From: Rebecca billardiae RCC1528
Lineage: Eukaryota; Haptophyta
NCBI GenBank assembly: GCA_965240325.2
Contig: OZ251240.1
Coordinates: 1,116,001-1,180,000, forward strand
Reading direction: 5' to 3'
Length of the DNA: 64,000 bases
The notes under the pieces are model-generated. The model was given only the letters and a program-made list of their open reading frames with translations, searched no databases and was not told the origin of the DNA. Shown here piece by piece: positions 1 through 11,259 of the stretch; the stretch's first letter is position 1; every line of letters starts with the position of its first letter. A program made the position numbers and the translations under genes.

Positions 1-977
1 TGGTGCCAGAAGCGGCAGACAAAGTCGGGGTTTGTTCTCGCGCACAGCGAGTAGGCGCGCTCGCGCGTGACGAACGCGCCGCCGCCGTCGTCGTGCGGCC
101 GCTTGATGCGCTGCGCGGCCGCGTCGGATAGCCTGAACGCGCACTCCAGCTGCGCCTCCGCCGGCACCATCTTGGGCGGCAGCTGGAGGAAGCCGACCAT
201 CTGCCTGAGCACGCCAAGCCGGCGCGTGCGCGACGTGAGCGCCTCAAACGTCCACATGCCCAGCCGGCAGTTGACGGCGAGCTCGCGCCCGAGGTTGGGG
301 TTGCGGAAGGGCGTCGGCGTGTAGCACTGCTTGCGCGAGAAATCGCGGTACCGGTGCATCGTCCGGTTCCACAGCTTGGCGAAGCGGATCCCGTCGCGCG
401 CGAAGTCGTCCGCGTGGAACTTGCGCCTCGGGATCTGCGCGGTGTGGGAGCCGTATGGCGTGTGCTCGAGGTTGTACTCGGCGAAGAAGGCGTTGTACGG
501 GTCGCGCACGACGGCGATCGCCGAGGTGACTGCGAGCATCCGCCACACTTTCGTGCGGTTCAACGCGGGCCACGGCCGGATCAGGCGGATGGGGAGCGCG
601 CTCGAGAACTGAGCGTGATGAACCTTCACGACCACGACGTCGTGATCGACGCGGCCCTCGCCGGCGAAGCCTGCGGCGATGAGCCGCTTGTCCTTCTGGA
701 CGGAGCCCGTGCGCACGGCTGTCGCGCGCTCGAGCAGCATGCGCACCATCGTGTTCCCGCAGCCGGGCACCGTCCATAGGATCGGCGGCGCGTACCGCTG
801 CGCGCTGCCATCGCTCCCGATGAACTTGCCGCGATGGCGCAGGAACCGCGCCTGGGGCGAGGAGCAGCCAGCCGCTGCCTCGTCGGCGAGCGCGTCCGCC
901 TCGGCCGTGCTCTCTGGCGGGGCCGTCGCCGCTGCCAAGGCAAGCAGCGCCACCATGGCAGGCGCGATCGCCGGCAT
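1..977 (-). CDS. WSCD-like sulfotransferase, 3' end outside window
   Basis: Predicted sulfotransferase that moves sulfate from PAPS to a glycan or protein in the secretory pathway. The reading frame runs without a stop from the ATG at 977 to the window edge (325 codons), so the C-terminus is missing. Residues 1-19 are a clear signal peptide (MPAIAPAMVALLALAAATA). Residues 71-83 (PGCGNTMVRMLLE) fit the 5'-phosphosulfate-binding loop of the WSC-domain sulfotransferases (PGxGNTxxRxLLE), followed by KVHH near 118-121. Residues 153-169 (AIAVVRDPYNAFFAEYN) fit the 3'-phosphate-binding segment (VRDPYxAxxAEYN). Family assignment is from these motifs; the acceptor is unknown. It is divergent from the coiled-coil gene at 1150. 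A second, different sulfotransferase lies at 9551-10684. Confidence 0.8.
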   Translation of the reverse strand, partial: MPAIAPAMVALLALAAATAPPESTAEADALADEAAAGCSSPQARFLRHRGKFIGSDGSAQRYAPPILWTVPGCGNTMVRMLLERATAVRTGSVQKDKRLIAAGFAGEGRVDHDVVVVKVHHAQFSSALPIRLIRPWPALNRTKVWRMLAVTSAIAVVRDPYNAFFAEYNLEHTPYGSHTAQIPRRKFHADDFARDGIRFAKLWNRTMHRYRDFSRKQCYTPTPFRNPNLGRELAVNCRLGMWTFEALTSRTRRLGVLRQMVGFLQLPPKMVPAEAQLECAFRLSDAAAQRIKRPHDDGGGAFVTRERAYSLCARTNPDFVCRFWH

Positions 978-1149
978 GGGTGATCGACTGTCGACGGGCA
1001 AGCCCGGCGGGCGATGGCGGCGCGTGCTCCCGACGGCAACCGGCTACTTCGAGATTCAGATCTCCTGACCGATCTCGACATCATTCTCGTCGCGTTTCGA
1101 ATGCGCGAATGGCCGGCAGCAGCTGCAGAGCGGGTCGGTTCCTCCGACG
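978..1149. promoter_or_regulatory. shared 172-bp upstream region of a divergent pair
   Basis: Lies between the start codons of the sulfotransferase (minus) and the coiled-coil gene (plus). It must hold both 5' UTRs and core promoters. I see no TATA box. Confidence 0.4.
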
Positions 1150-3652
1150 ATGGTGGTGAAGATGCATCCGCCCAGCGCGCGGCCTCGTAGCCGCCCATCG
1201 ACGCCGACGGGCGCGACGCCATCTGCCGCAATGCCGTCCATCGCCAAGTTCGCGCGCCGGCCTTCGGCCGACGGCGCCCTCACGCGCATTGACTCCCTTC
1301 CTCTGAACCCGTCAGATGCCCATCTCCTGGCGAGCGCGCACAGCTGGCGCGATGAGAACGTCGCGCTTCGGCACAAGGTGGCGCAGATGCAGCAGCAGCA
1401 GGCGGAGTACGGTGTCCACGCCGCAAGGACGCGCTCTCGCCAGCCCTACCGCGCCGCGGACGAGAGCACGCGCCTCGCCGGACTGCAGCGCGAGAACGAG
1501 CAGCTGCTGAGACACAACGCAAAGCTGAGCGAGCAGGTGTGCGCATGGGCGCGGTGGGAGAGGGCGGAGGCTTGTCTGGGCGCATGCCTGCACCTTCCCC
1601 CCCGCGCGCTGCAGCCGCTGAGCCCAACCGCGGCGCGGGCCGGCCACGCGTCTGCCGCGCGCGCGCCCCTGGCGCAGCTCGTGCATGCGACGCAGGTGCT
1701 CACGCCCATGACGGGCGCGCTGCCTCGCACGATGCAGAACAGCCTGGGCATCATCTCCGCGGACTGCGCCGCCGCCGAGGCCGAGGTCTCGCGCCTCGCC
1801 GTCGACGTGCAGGCAGCCATGCTGGATTCGGTGCACGCGCTCGAGGGCGCGCACAGGGAGAACGCGCTGCTGCGCACGGCCGTCGATGCGCTCAAGGCGT
1901 CCAGCGAAGGTGTGCGCAACCCTCAGCTCGCGAGCGCGGGGCCAGCGTGCGCATGCGCGACCGCGCGACACCCGACGCGCGACGCTCGGCCCTGCACTGG
2001 GCTGCGCTCACGGCTGCGCTGCGTCCGCCACCGCCGACCAACTATCGCCGCGCCGCTGCGCAGGCGCGGCGGCGGGCGCCGCGGGCGCCGACGCAGAGAG
2101 CGCGGCGCGAGATCTGGAGCTCGGCGAGCTGCTCGCCGCGGCGCGCGCGGAGATCCTCACGCAGACTGCCCGCGCCGAGCGCGCCGAGCGCGAGCTCGCC
2201 GTGCTCCACGCCTCTCTGGAGGCGCTGAGTGCGGCCAACGGCCGGCTCCTTGCGGGTGAGGCCGAGGCGGCGCGGCTCCAGGAGCAGTTGGAGTCGGAGC
2301 GGGCGGCGCATGCGCGCGAGCTCGCGCTGTGGCAGCACGCGTACGCGGGCGCGACGAAGGAGCAGCCGGCGGCGCACACGCCGCCGGTACCGGCTGATCA
2401 GCAGCCGCAGCAGCGGCCGCGCACGCGCGCGCCGCCACCGCCGTCACTCGCGCCCCCGCCGCCGATACCGCCGCCCGTGCCGGCTGCCACCGACGTCGCG
2501 CCGCCCGCTGCACAGCCGGCGCCTGATGCCGGTGCGCCCGGTGTGCAAATGCCGCCGCAGGGGGTGCCGGCAACCGCCCTCCCATCGGGCTTGCCCTACG
2601 AGGTGGCTGCGCAGCAGCCGCTGCAGCCGCTGCAGCCGCTGCAGCCGCAACAGCCGCAACAGCCGCAGCTGCAGCAGCTGCAGCCGCAGCCGCCGCAGCC
2701 GCAGCAGCCGCAGCCGCAGCAGCCGCCACCGCAGCCTCAAGCTGACTCGGCAGCTGGTCAGCAGCCATTGCCAGCCGCGCAGCCCTTCACGCCGAGCACT
2801 CACTTCGACGGCCGAGCAGACCCCGTCACGCCCGCGTCGAGTGCGCCGACCGAGTCTGCTCATCAACCGCTAGAGCGTCACCCCTTGCCGGCGCACCTGC
2901 CAGTTGGGGCGGAGGCGCCGCTCGCGCCGGCCACACGCGCGGAGGCACACGCGCCGGAGCTCGGAGCGGCAGCAGCGCAGCCCTGCGGCTCGGGGACGCC
3001 GGGTGCGTGCGCCTCAGCGCAGCCGCTCGCGCCGGCCGCGCCGACGGCCGCCGCCTCGAGCGTGCCCCACCCGGCCGAGGGCGCACCTCCGCCTGCGCAG
3101 CAGCCGTCGGCACCGACAGCCGCCGGGCCGCAGCCGCTGCAGGCAGCAGCGGCGGCGGGCGGGCAGGACTCGTCCACGCGAGCGCCACAGTCGGGACAGC
3201 CGCTGCCGCAGCTGCAGCCTGCGGCTACGAGCGCGGAAGCACAGCAGGGTGTGGTGCGCACTGTGTCGACCGGCGCGGAGCAGCAGCCCGCGCCACAGAT
3301 CGGCCCCAGTCCGGCCGCGCTCGAGCGCACCGCATCCGCACAGCCCGCAGGCGCGCAGCTGCAGCCGCAGCCTGTGCAGGTGGCCAGCCCCTCGCCGGGC
3401 GCCGGGCTCGGAGCACCGACGGGCGGCGGCGTCACAGACCAGCAACCGGCTCGCCCTCTACCTTCGCGCAACGAGCCGCAGGGCCAGGGCGGGTCCGGAC
3501 TGCTAGCTGCCGCACCCAAGTTGGGCTTGGGCTCGCACTCGGCCACATCCGCGGCCATTCCGACTCCGAGCAGCATGCAGCCTCCTGCTGCTGTGGCTCC
3601 GGCAGTGAGCGCAACCACAGCAGAGCAGCCAGCAGGGCGGCCCGCGCAATAG
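1150..3652 (+). CDS. coiled-coil protein with long Gln/Pro/Ala-rich tail
   Basis: Not recognised as a named family. The model joins 1150-1536, 1678-1909 and 2064-3652 (735 aa). Both introns are GT-AG (donors GTGTGC), the first phase 0 and the second phase 1, and both keep frame. The N-terminal third is charged heptad-like sequence (segments near RLAGLQRENEQLLRHNAKL and RAERERELAVLH-type stretches), so it likely forms coiled coils. From about residue 300 the protein is low complexity: a (CAG/CCG)-encoded LQP/QQPQ tract near 2625-2745, then Ala/Pro/Gln-rich sequence to the stop. The tail is probably disordered. The first intron is a multiple of 3 with no stop, so retention is possible. An alternative acceptor 18 bp downstream also keeps frame. 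Confidence 0.65.
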
Positions 3653-5573
3653 GCTGGGCTCCGGTCTCGCCGCGGACCGCGCCGGGGAGTCCATCCGACA
3701 TCCGACTTAGGGGGGCCAAACCGCCCATTTGAAAAAGAAAATCAAAGCCGCGGCGCATTTTCGCTCCACCCTCGGCCTTTTGGGGTGGCGCGGAGCCTTT
3801 TTCTCGGACCTCGCTCGAAAATCGAGCTCCGACGCCTTCGGGCGCTCAGAGCTCGGTTTCGCTCGAGCACGAGCGGCCGGAGGCAGTGGACCGCCGCGCG
3901 CTCGCGTCCCATGAGACGCCGAGATGGTCTCGGGCGCGCGCGCGCGTGACGCTGGTGGGCGCTTCTGACCCTTGCTTTTGCGCCACCAGCGGCTCACCAC
4001 CCGGTTCTTGGCCACCTCGCGCCGTGCGCGGCGCGCGTCGGCCGGATTGCATTGTCGCGCTGCGTACGCCCGTCACGCTACCGCTCCTTGTGGCTCAAGA
4101 TCAACTCGCCCCGGCGAGATCGATACTCGCCCCAAGTGTTCGTGTGTATCCGTGGATGCCCAGCTCGCCTAACCTGCCCTGCTGGGCCGGAATCGCCGTC
4201 AGCAGACCGGCGCGAGCTCGCGCACAACACCTCCACGGAGCCCGCAACTGTCATGTTCCGCTCGTAGGGCCCGTGTTTGCACCTGCCGTGGCACTTGCGA
4301 TGGTCAGCACGTTGGGTATGGGTCACACGTGCCCCCAGATGGCGTCGGGGCGCCTCCCATTCGCCTCTCAGGACGTCGCGGACGTGCTCGCAGGCAGCGG
4401 ATGGCTCATTCGACAGGTCCGACGTGCACTCGACCGTGCCTGCAAGCGCGCCCCTGTGACGCGCATGCCTGCAGAAGCAGATGCAGATGGGCCCCCATGC
4501 ACCCTGGTGCGCCCAAGACCGGCGGGAGCGTCAGAGACCGTCGCAATCTTGACACCTTGCACACGCCGGCGCTTGCCGTTGGGCCCCGCGCAGCCAGCCA
4601 GGAGCACCAAACAGCGCCGGATCAGCCTCTGTAGGCCGAATATCCGCCCCAAAGCCCAGAAATAGCGCGGAACAGGGTAGGGCGTACCTATATGGACCGA
4701 TCCTATGCAGCCTGGTTTGGTGCAGAGACGCCAGCCACCACCTGGAGCAGGCGTTTGCTGCCGAATCGCATGCTCGGCACTGTGCCGCACTGCGACGATG
4801 ACAGATTTGACCTGCCTCGTAGGTCTCGGCCAGGGAGCGGTGACGGTTGGCTCGAGTGACTTTAAACCTTGACTATGACCGAGAGTACTCCCGGGCTGAG
4901 GACATGGGGCCGGTGCTTTGAGTCCATCATGTCTGCAATACGCCGTACGCATGGCCGTATACACAGTCTGAAAACGTATCTCGCAGCTCGAGATCCGACG
5001 AGACTGTATTCATCAGCATGGCGGCTATATACACGGTGGGTATGTAACGACCAGTGGCTTCCGGGAAACTACGTGTTTGACAGCCTGCCAGTACACAGCC
5101 TATATCGCATGTTGGGACCTGCTGCTGCTGGGGACTCAGAGTCAGAACAATCTTGCTGAGATGCTCTATCAAAGTGAGGTCGACATGGTCTATATGTCAC
5201 ATATATGACATATAAGACGGCCGTTACATGCCGTTTCCAATAAGTTCAGGCTCATTCCAATAAGTAAATATGCTAGCCGTTACGCCCTATATTCAGGGTA
5301 TGTGCACCTGATATTTTTACTTGGCTGGCCCAGACCCCTCCAGAGGGCAAATGATCCAGCCCGAAATCAGCGCTAAGCACTCGCTAGGACCAGCGCTCGT
5401 AGCCGTCAGTCACGTCACAGTGCCACTTTGGCCCCCCTACATCCGTGCTGCGGTGCTGCTGCTGCACATGATGATGATGATGAATTGTCTGTCATTCTGT
5501 CAATTGATGATCGATGATCATGATGTCACTGACACTGTGATGTGTCTCATGTGACACGGCCGGACGAAACTAC

Positions 5574-5627
5574 ATATATTATATATATATATATATAATA
5601 TATATATATATATTATATATATATAAC
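5574..5627. repeat. (TA)n-rich simple repeat
   Basis: Interrupted TA dinucleotide tract in an AT-rich pocket, in sharp contrast to the GC-rich genes around it. Confidence 0.85.
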
Positions 5628-5670
5628 TATGAATAAATTAGTATTATAAATTACTATAGTAGCTAGGTCT

Positions 5671-5790
5671 TATGGCCCGCGGTGCAGGGCGGAGCGCGCA
5701 GCGTGGAGCCCGCACCAGCGGGCCCGAACCACGTTTCAAAAAGATCTTTGATCAAGAAAAAAGGGACGGGGGGCGATTTTTAGGGCTGGC
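5671..5790 (+). repeat. dispersed repeat family A, copy 1
   Basis: Starts TATGGCCCGCGGTGCAGGGC and continues through GGAGCGCG, AGCGTGGAGCC, a CAAAAAGATCTTTGATCA-like block and GGGACGGGGG. Copy 2 is at 16786-16900 with the same order of blocks and only scattered differences, apart from the divergent GC-rich stretch in the middle. Confidence 0.8.
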
Positions 5791-6560
5791 GGAGACCGAG
5801 TTTCGAGTTTTTGAGATCGCATAGAGAGGTCTATTAGGCCGAAAATAACCGCGCCCAGCTGATTCCCTTAAGTAAAGTGCGATCTGGACGTCAGCTGGAC
5901 GTGACATGAGTGTAACGGTTCGTTACGAGCGCGATTTTGTGGGTAGACTCTCGTTCATGTGTGATAGTTTGCCTCCGCCTTGATGAATATGAACTTGGCT
6001 TCGCGGCGGTTGGTATCTAGAGTCTAAAACCCGCAAGCCTTATTGAAAATACCCGCGCAGCTATTCGTTGCCAGCCCATTCCATAGTCACTGACTTACCG
6101 AGCTGGCGAGCTCAAAACCTGCCGCCGTCGCAAGCACGTGACGCGCAGGTTCCTTCGGGGTGGCGAGCGAGCCGCGACGACTCTTGGTCCAAGCCTCCAA
6201 GGGGGCGCTCGATGGGCAGGTGCGCGTGGCAAGTGCCGAGTGGCGCCTGGAGCGCGCGTCTGCGGCGGGTCCCGACGGCCGTCGACATCGCGTTCGTGCC
6301 CGCTCACTAGTCACTCCGCACGCCCCTGCCGCGCCCTGTCGATGCCTGCGCGGCCGGCCGGCGCGCGGCCGCGCCGCCGCCGCCGCAGCCGCCGCCCTGT
6401 GTTCGGGCTCTCGCAAGCTCGGGGGCAGCGGCGCATGATGCCGGACTGATCGATCTCTGAGTCTCCGACTTCACCACACGCCCCCCTTGCCATGCCTCTC
6501 CGCCAGGGTCTCCCAGAACTCTTCTTCAGAGCAGGCGCAAGTCGAACTCGGAACTGGCCG

Positions 6561-7085
6561 CGGCCCCGCGCGCCGTCGGCTCCCCGTGGCTGTCAGCTCC
6601 GCGTGGCCTGGGCGCCTGGCGTGCCCAGAGCTGGCCGTGCCTCTGCGACGCGTGCCGAGCCTGACCGAGGTGTGTCACCCCGTGCACGCGCGGCGCGCGC
6701 AAGCACCGGTGCTGCATGGCTGCTCGCACCGTGCTCCCTGGCTCGCGCGGTCAGTCAGCTCGGCCGCGTGGTGCCTGGTGTGCACGTACTGAGTCGCGCT
6801 CATGCGTCGCTCACGCCTCGCGCCCGCCTGTCGGCCGTCGCGCAGGCGCGCAGGTCGAACCCTACTGACCTGCAGATCATCTACTCCTGCGCTGCTGGCG
6901 TCGCGGCGACGACGGTCAGCGGCAGGCCCGAACGAACGGTCGAATCCGCGCGGTCCCGCGCCGTCCGGCTCCCTGGCTGTCAGTCAGCTCCGCCGGTGGC
7001 CTGGCGTGCAACAGTCGCGCTCGTGCGTCGATCACGCCGAGTCGCATCCGCCTGTCGGCCGTCGCGCACGCGCAGGGGGTCAGGT
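6561..7085 (+). repeat. imperfect tandem repeats of about 220 bp
   Basis: Blocks at about 6728-6855 and 6955-7085 share CTCCCTGGCT, GTCAGTCAGCTC, TGCGTCGxTCACGCC and GCCTGTCGGCCGTCGCGCA in the same order. A third, shorter relative is at about 6561-6620. Open frames cross the repeats on both strands, but I do not trust any as a gene. Confidence 0.6.
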
Positions 7086-7225
7086 AAGGGCCGTCTGTGA
7101 TGAGGGCAGCTCGGCCGACGACCGACATCCACACTCGGCGCACGCCGGCGGCGGCGCGGCGCTGGGCCTGGGGCGGCGCGCCGCTGGATGGAGTCTAGTT
7201 ACACGTACACGTACGGGACGACTGC

Positions 7226-7300
7226 GACGGAGGGTGCACCGCCACCGCGGGCCCCGAACTACGTTCGTTCTACGGAAAAGGACCGCGGAACGCGGTCATA
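7226..7300 (+). repeat. dispersed repeat family B, copy 1
   Basis: Block GACGGAGGGTGCACC, a CCGCGGGCCCC core, then GTTCTACGGAAAAGGACCGC and GGAACGCGGTCATA. Copy 2 is at 18601-18667 and lacks a 6-bp insertion. It includes a perfect 7-bp hairpin (GACCGCG-GAA-CGCGGTC). Confidence 0.8.
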
Positions 7301-7554
7301 TATATCATATAGCGCGTTATATAAAGACAAAGTCAACCGGCGGACGCGCGCGCATTCTCGGCATTCTGCAGCATGAGCAGCCGGCTGCAGCCGCGACTCG
7401 TCCGCCACTCTGACTCTGGCTCTGCCAGTCCGACAGTCAGTCCGTTCCGCAGTCCGTGTGCAAATACACGATCCTCTGCGTCGTATCCCCGCCGTCAAGC
7501 GATCGAGATCGCCACGTGGAGTCGCCGCCCACGCGCCCCGCGGCCATAAATACC

Positions 7555-8649
7555 TCAGACGCGCTGCTTCGCCGTAGGGTCCGCCTTGAACTTCTGCGCC
7601 ATCGCGGTCGAGAACTGGCGCGAGTAGACGTGCGGCGGCACGGTGGACAGCGGTTTCGGCGCGAAGATTTTGATGGCCGCCGCTACCTTTTTGATGAGCG
7701 TCCACTCCTGCAAGAAGTCGATGATGCCGAGGTAGTAGACGTACAGGTAGCCATCGTGGTGCTGCGGCCGCGCAGTGGGGCAGGGGTGTCGCGCGAGTGC
7801 GCGGCAGTGCGTGCACCCTCAGCCAAGCCGCTCGCATGGGCGGCGCCGACAGCACGTGTGCGCGCCGCGTGCGCGCGCGTGTGCACGCGCGCGTACCACC
7901 ACGAACTGCTTCAGCCCATCCGCGGGGGGCACGGTCTCGCCCGTCCCGATCTTCATCACGCCGACCATGAGCGAGTAATCCATGGTGCCGAGCAGACCGA
8001 ACAGCTCAGCGTCTGCCTTGCACATGGCAATCACGCGCTCCGCCTGCGGCGCGGCGAGCGAAAAGTGCTTGGTGAAGGCCTCCTTCTTGCCCGCGTAGTA
8101 GCGCTGGCGCGCGGACGTCTGCAGGAGCGGCACCATGTCGCACCCGTACCAGCACGTGTGGAAGTGGAAGCAGCGCTTGTTCACGGTCGGCACAGACTCG
8201 CCATCCTGGTCCATCACCTTGTCGTCGCGGTTGCCCTTCAGGTCATACTTCCTGTGCCAGATCGTGCCCTCGCGCGAGGGGAAGCAGTTGCGCATCGCGA
8301 GGTAGTGCTTCCCGTGGCGCGTGAAGTGGAGGAGCACCGGCACGATCAGCGACTCGTTGCGCAGCAGGTGGTCGACGATGTCGCCGCCGTGCTTCAGCAG
8401 CGACTTGTGGTCGTCGCCCGCGAGCTCCTTCACGAGGTACTTCCGATCGGGTTGGACCAGGGTCATAGGTTTGCCGCCCTTCCCACCGAACTTTTCCAGC
8501 TGTGAGAAGTCGAGCTTCTCCAGGAAGGAGGCGGGCACACCAACATGCTCGCGCAGCTTCTTGTAGAGCCCGTCGTTGTGCGACGTCACCGACTCGCCGC
8601 CGACGTTGAAGGTGCCGACGTCGCTAGCGGGACGGATTCCCGAGTCCAT
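7555..8649 (-). CDS. phosphatidylinositol-phosphate kinase (PIPK family)
   Basis: Phosphorylates phosphatidylinositol monophosphates at membranes, feeding PIP2 signalling. The model joins 8649-7897 and 7761-7555 (319 aa); the phase-0 intron has donor GTACGC. Diagnostic PIPK features: KYLVKEL (residues 70-76, ATP-binding lysine), YDLKGNRDDK (135-144, matching the family's DLKGSxxxR box), MDYSLMVGV (223-231, the DYSLL box) and, after the intron, YYLGIIDFLQEW (the IIDxLQ box). The intron falls between the last two, so splicing is needed to complete the catalytic core. Only a short N-terminal part precedes the core, and no MORN repeats or FYVE domain are seen. An in-frame upstream ATG at 8739 would add 30 residues. 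Whether it is a PIP4K or PIP5K cannot be told. Confidence 0.88.
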
Positions 8650-9550
8650 GATCGCTCCCGACAGACGTGCGCGCGTCCTCGAAGGGCGGGGGCGCGCGCT
8701 CTGCCCCGAAGACACGATATGCCGAGGTGTGCCCGGCAAAGGTGCCCACGCCCACCTGCCCCAGGCAACAGGTAGCCTGATTGGCGCCTGCGCCTTGCGC
8801 CCGCCCGCCCGTGCTACTCGCGAATCGTAGTTTTCGGCCGCATCGCGACTTTTTTGCGGGCAACTTTCGCCGCTCGCTCGCGAGCGAAGGAAGGCGAGAA
8901 AAGTGACAATGGCTGTCGACCTGTCCGGTATGGTACTCCGGTTCGTCTTCTGCTTCGAGTCTTCGACTCAACAAGCAGCCGGACTGATTTCAGCATGGAG
9001 GCGCCACTCAAAGTATGGAAAGCGCCCCTCACCTGCCTGCGCCTCTGTTTTGTGGCGGTGTCTTTGTGCAGTGTTGGATGGCGTCAATCACGCCTTAACC
9101 AAGTGTGCACGTTAAAACATAGTAAACTGTAAGACTGTCCGCTCCATGCTCCATGCATGCGGAGTGAGGTGCCTGTCCGCGTGTCCTGTCGGTGGGTCCC
9201 ATCCGACCGGCCAGCCAGCCCTGGCAGCCCACTCGTGGATGACTCGATCAGCCGGCAGTGGCATTGTCAACGCCGCACGAGCGCACACGACAGCGGGTGC
9301 CCTTCGGATTGGCGGCCAAGCTCGCGGAAGCTCGCGGTTGCGTGTAATGCCACTGCACGGTGGCTGCGACCACCGGCGGCGGCGCCGCGTGAAAGTGCCG
9401 CCACTCGCCAGCGCGGTCCCGGGGCGGCCGGGCCGCGCGGGTCGGAGCGGCGGTCACGGTAGCTCTGCGGGATGGCGCCTATTTGCCACTACGGCGGTGA
9501 TACTACTAGTAGCGTAGGGTAATATTCCACTTGCCACTACGGCGGCATTG
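8650..9550. other. intergenic region, no gene seen
   Basis: Lies between the kinase start and the stop of the next minus-strand gene. It holds a short direct repeat at 9483-9545 and nothing else I can support. Confidence 0.5.
9483..9545. repeat. 15-bp direct repeat
   Basis: TTGCCACTACGGCGG occurs at 9483-9497 and again at 9531-9545, 33 bp apart, just past the 3' end of the sulfotransferase gene. Confidence 0.7.
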
Positions 9551-10684
9551 TCATTGATGTGAATCGGGTGACGCCGCCGGTGAATTGGTGATGTTGGGCG
9601 CGATGCGGATGTCGTCCACGGCATAGCCATATTCACGCGCTTTGGCAGCCACGAGCTCGGCGACAGCGGCGTCGGCCCGCCGCAATTCCGCCCACGTGGG
9701 AGCGCGATTCAGTTTAGCGCCCCCGTGGTGTCGCGGGTTGACCGCTGCACGAGGCTGCTCCCCGCTCTTGGCAGCCGCAGGGCAGAGCGGGGATCCCAAG
9801 TGGCGCGCAAGCAACGCACAGATCTCGGCAGGCGGCGTGTCCTCCACCCGGTACCGCACGTCCGCCACGGCCTCCAGCTGCTCGTTCCATGTGAGCCAGT
9901 GCTTCGCCACGAGCACGAGAAAGTCGGGCTCCAGCCGACTCTCTGGCCGGACGAGCGCGCGAGGTCCCTGGCCGTGCCAAGGTGTGTAGTGCAGGATGTA
10001 CGCCCAGATCCGCCGGTACCGGTTGGCGAGACGTCCGCGCGGCTTGCGGTCGAACAGGGTGTACGGCGATTTCCAACACGGATGCGGCACGGCCGAGCAC
10101 GTGTGCTGCCCGTACACATGGCGCGCGAACTCCGAGAAGGACTTGATGACGTTCAGCGGGTGGCGCACCTGGTGGGCAACGACGCGGAAGAGCCGAGTCA
10201 CACGGTCGTCGCCGCTCGTCACGCCGCCTTGGATGTAGATCCGCTCCGGGGGGCTTAGCATCTGCGGGCAGCGCGCTGCCCACGACACGAGCTCGTGGCC
10301 GGGCACGTCTTTCTCGTGTTCAATGCGCGCGCCAAGCCGCCGGAGTGCGTCCGTCGTGGCCGTCGTGCCAGACGCTCCGGTGCCAGTGATCAGTACGCCA
10401 CCGATGCGCGTGGTCCCAGCCGAGTGCGCGCAGCTGGCATTGTACTTGCATAGTAATACTGCCTGCCGGCACGCGTCGTCATGGTAAGCCACAGGGAAGC
10501 CACGCACCGCCGCAGGCCCTGCGTCCGCTGCTGATGCGCCCACGAGCACTGCCAACATCGAGACGACCGGAGCGTAGAGGGAGGGGCGCGACGAGTCCAC
10601 AAGGCGAGGCGGGCACATCCGAGCTGAGGTCGTACGCAAGGCGAGTCGAAGGCGGGCGCTTCCTCGATGGCTGCAAGACCTCAT
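9551..10684 (-). CDS. sulfotransferase-like protein, secretory pathway
   Basis: Single-exon 377-residue protein. Residues 96-112 (GVLITGTGASGTTATTD) form a P-loop-like 5'-PAPS-binding site, and the later segment AHQVRHPLNVIKSFSEF fits the 3'-phosphate-binding RxP...S motif of sulfotransferases. A hydrophobic run around residues 38-55 can act as signal peptide or membrane anchor, which places the enzyme in ER or Golgi. ATGs at residue 23 (10618) and residue 43 leave this segment intact or as a shorter signal peptide, so the start is uncertain. A CWKSPYTLF segment and several Cys (HTCSAVPHPC) suggest luminal disulfides. It shows no close resemblance to the sulfotransferase at 1-977, so the two are not a recent duplication. 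Acceptor unknown. Confidence 0.75.
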   Translation of the reverse strand: MRSCSHRGSARLRLALRTTSARMCPPRLVDSSRPSLYAPVVSMLAVLVGASAADAGPAAVRGFPVAYHDDACRQAVLLCKYNASCAHSAGTTRIGGVLITGTGASGTTATTDALRRLGARIEHEKDVPGHELVSWAARCPQMLSPPERIYIQGGVTSGDDRVTRLFRVVAHQVRHPLNVIKSFSEFARHVYGQHTCSAVPHPCWKSPYTLFDRKPRGRLANRYRRIWAYILHYTPWHGQGPRALVRPESRLEPDFLVLVAKHWLTWNEQLEAVADVRYRVEDTPPAEICALLARHLGSPLCPAAAKSGEQPRAAVNPRHHGGAKLNRAPTWAELRRADAAVAELVAAKAREYGYAVDDIRIAPNITNSPAASPDSHQ

Positions 10685-11259
10685 CGCCCGACCGTTGGCT
10701 AGTCTGGCATCACCAGAAGGCAGAACGCGGCCGCCATTCCCTTGCCGACCGGCCGGAAGCTCAAGAACTGAACAAGTGCGCTCTCTGCTGACCAGTCCCT
10801 CTTTCAGCGATCAGTGTCTACTCTAACTAACTAAGCTGGAAAGCCTACAGCAGTAAGACTGTACCGTACGTAGCTGACGGCGCTGTGCCGAGGGCCGTAG
10901 GCTCCGAGGCTGTGCGGTGTACAATGCTGAATGCTGTGCGCGTCAACAGCTGACAAAGTCGCTCCCGGACCACGGCCGGCCTCGGCCCTGGTCCCTGGCC
11001 AAGGCACCCATCCGTAGGTATCGGAGCATCAGGCAGCCGAGCCCGAGGACGACTTGTTTGAGCCGCCGCGTCGACCAGCTATGCGGGCGGCGCAGGGTGC
11101 GGCAGATGGCACGCTGGTGATCATCGGCATGGCACCACGACACCCGATTGCTGGAAGTACGCGAGAGCCGGGCTCGTTCCGCGTGTGTGACGTGAATGCT
11201 CGGCCATGGCTCCGCAGGGGAGTGTGGTGAGCCACGTCGCACCAGCCGCGTGCGCGCGC
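10685..11259. other. intergenic region, no gene seen
   Basis: 575 bp between the 5' end of the sulfotransferase gene and the stop of cyclophilin A. No coding or structured feature supported. Confidence 0.5.

Larger units (their letters stand above)
3653..7554. other. gene-poor 3.9 kb interval
   Basis: I find no supportable gene here. Open frames exist on both strands (for example 3886-4665 plus, 4368-4964 minus) but have no domain, signal peptide or codon bias that favours one strand. The interval contains an AT-rich stretch, one copy each of two dispersed repeats and a region of imperfect tandem repeats, listed separately. Confidence 0.5.

Noticed and set aside
3764-3790. CTCGGCCTTTTGG resembles the start of U2 snRNA
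   Set aside because: The next bases (GGTGGCGCGG) do not continue with CTAAGATCAAGTG, and no branch-site region follows.
3886-4665. 259-codon plus ORF
   Set aside because: No domain, no signal peptide, and equally long frames on the opposite strand.
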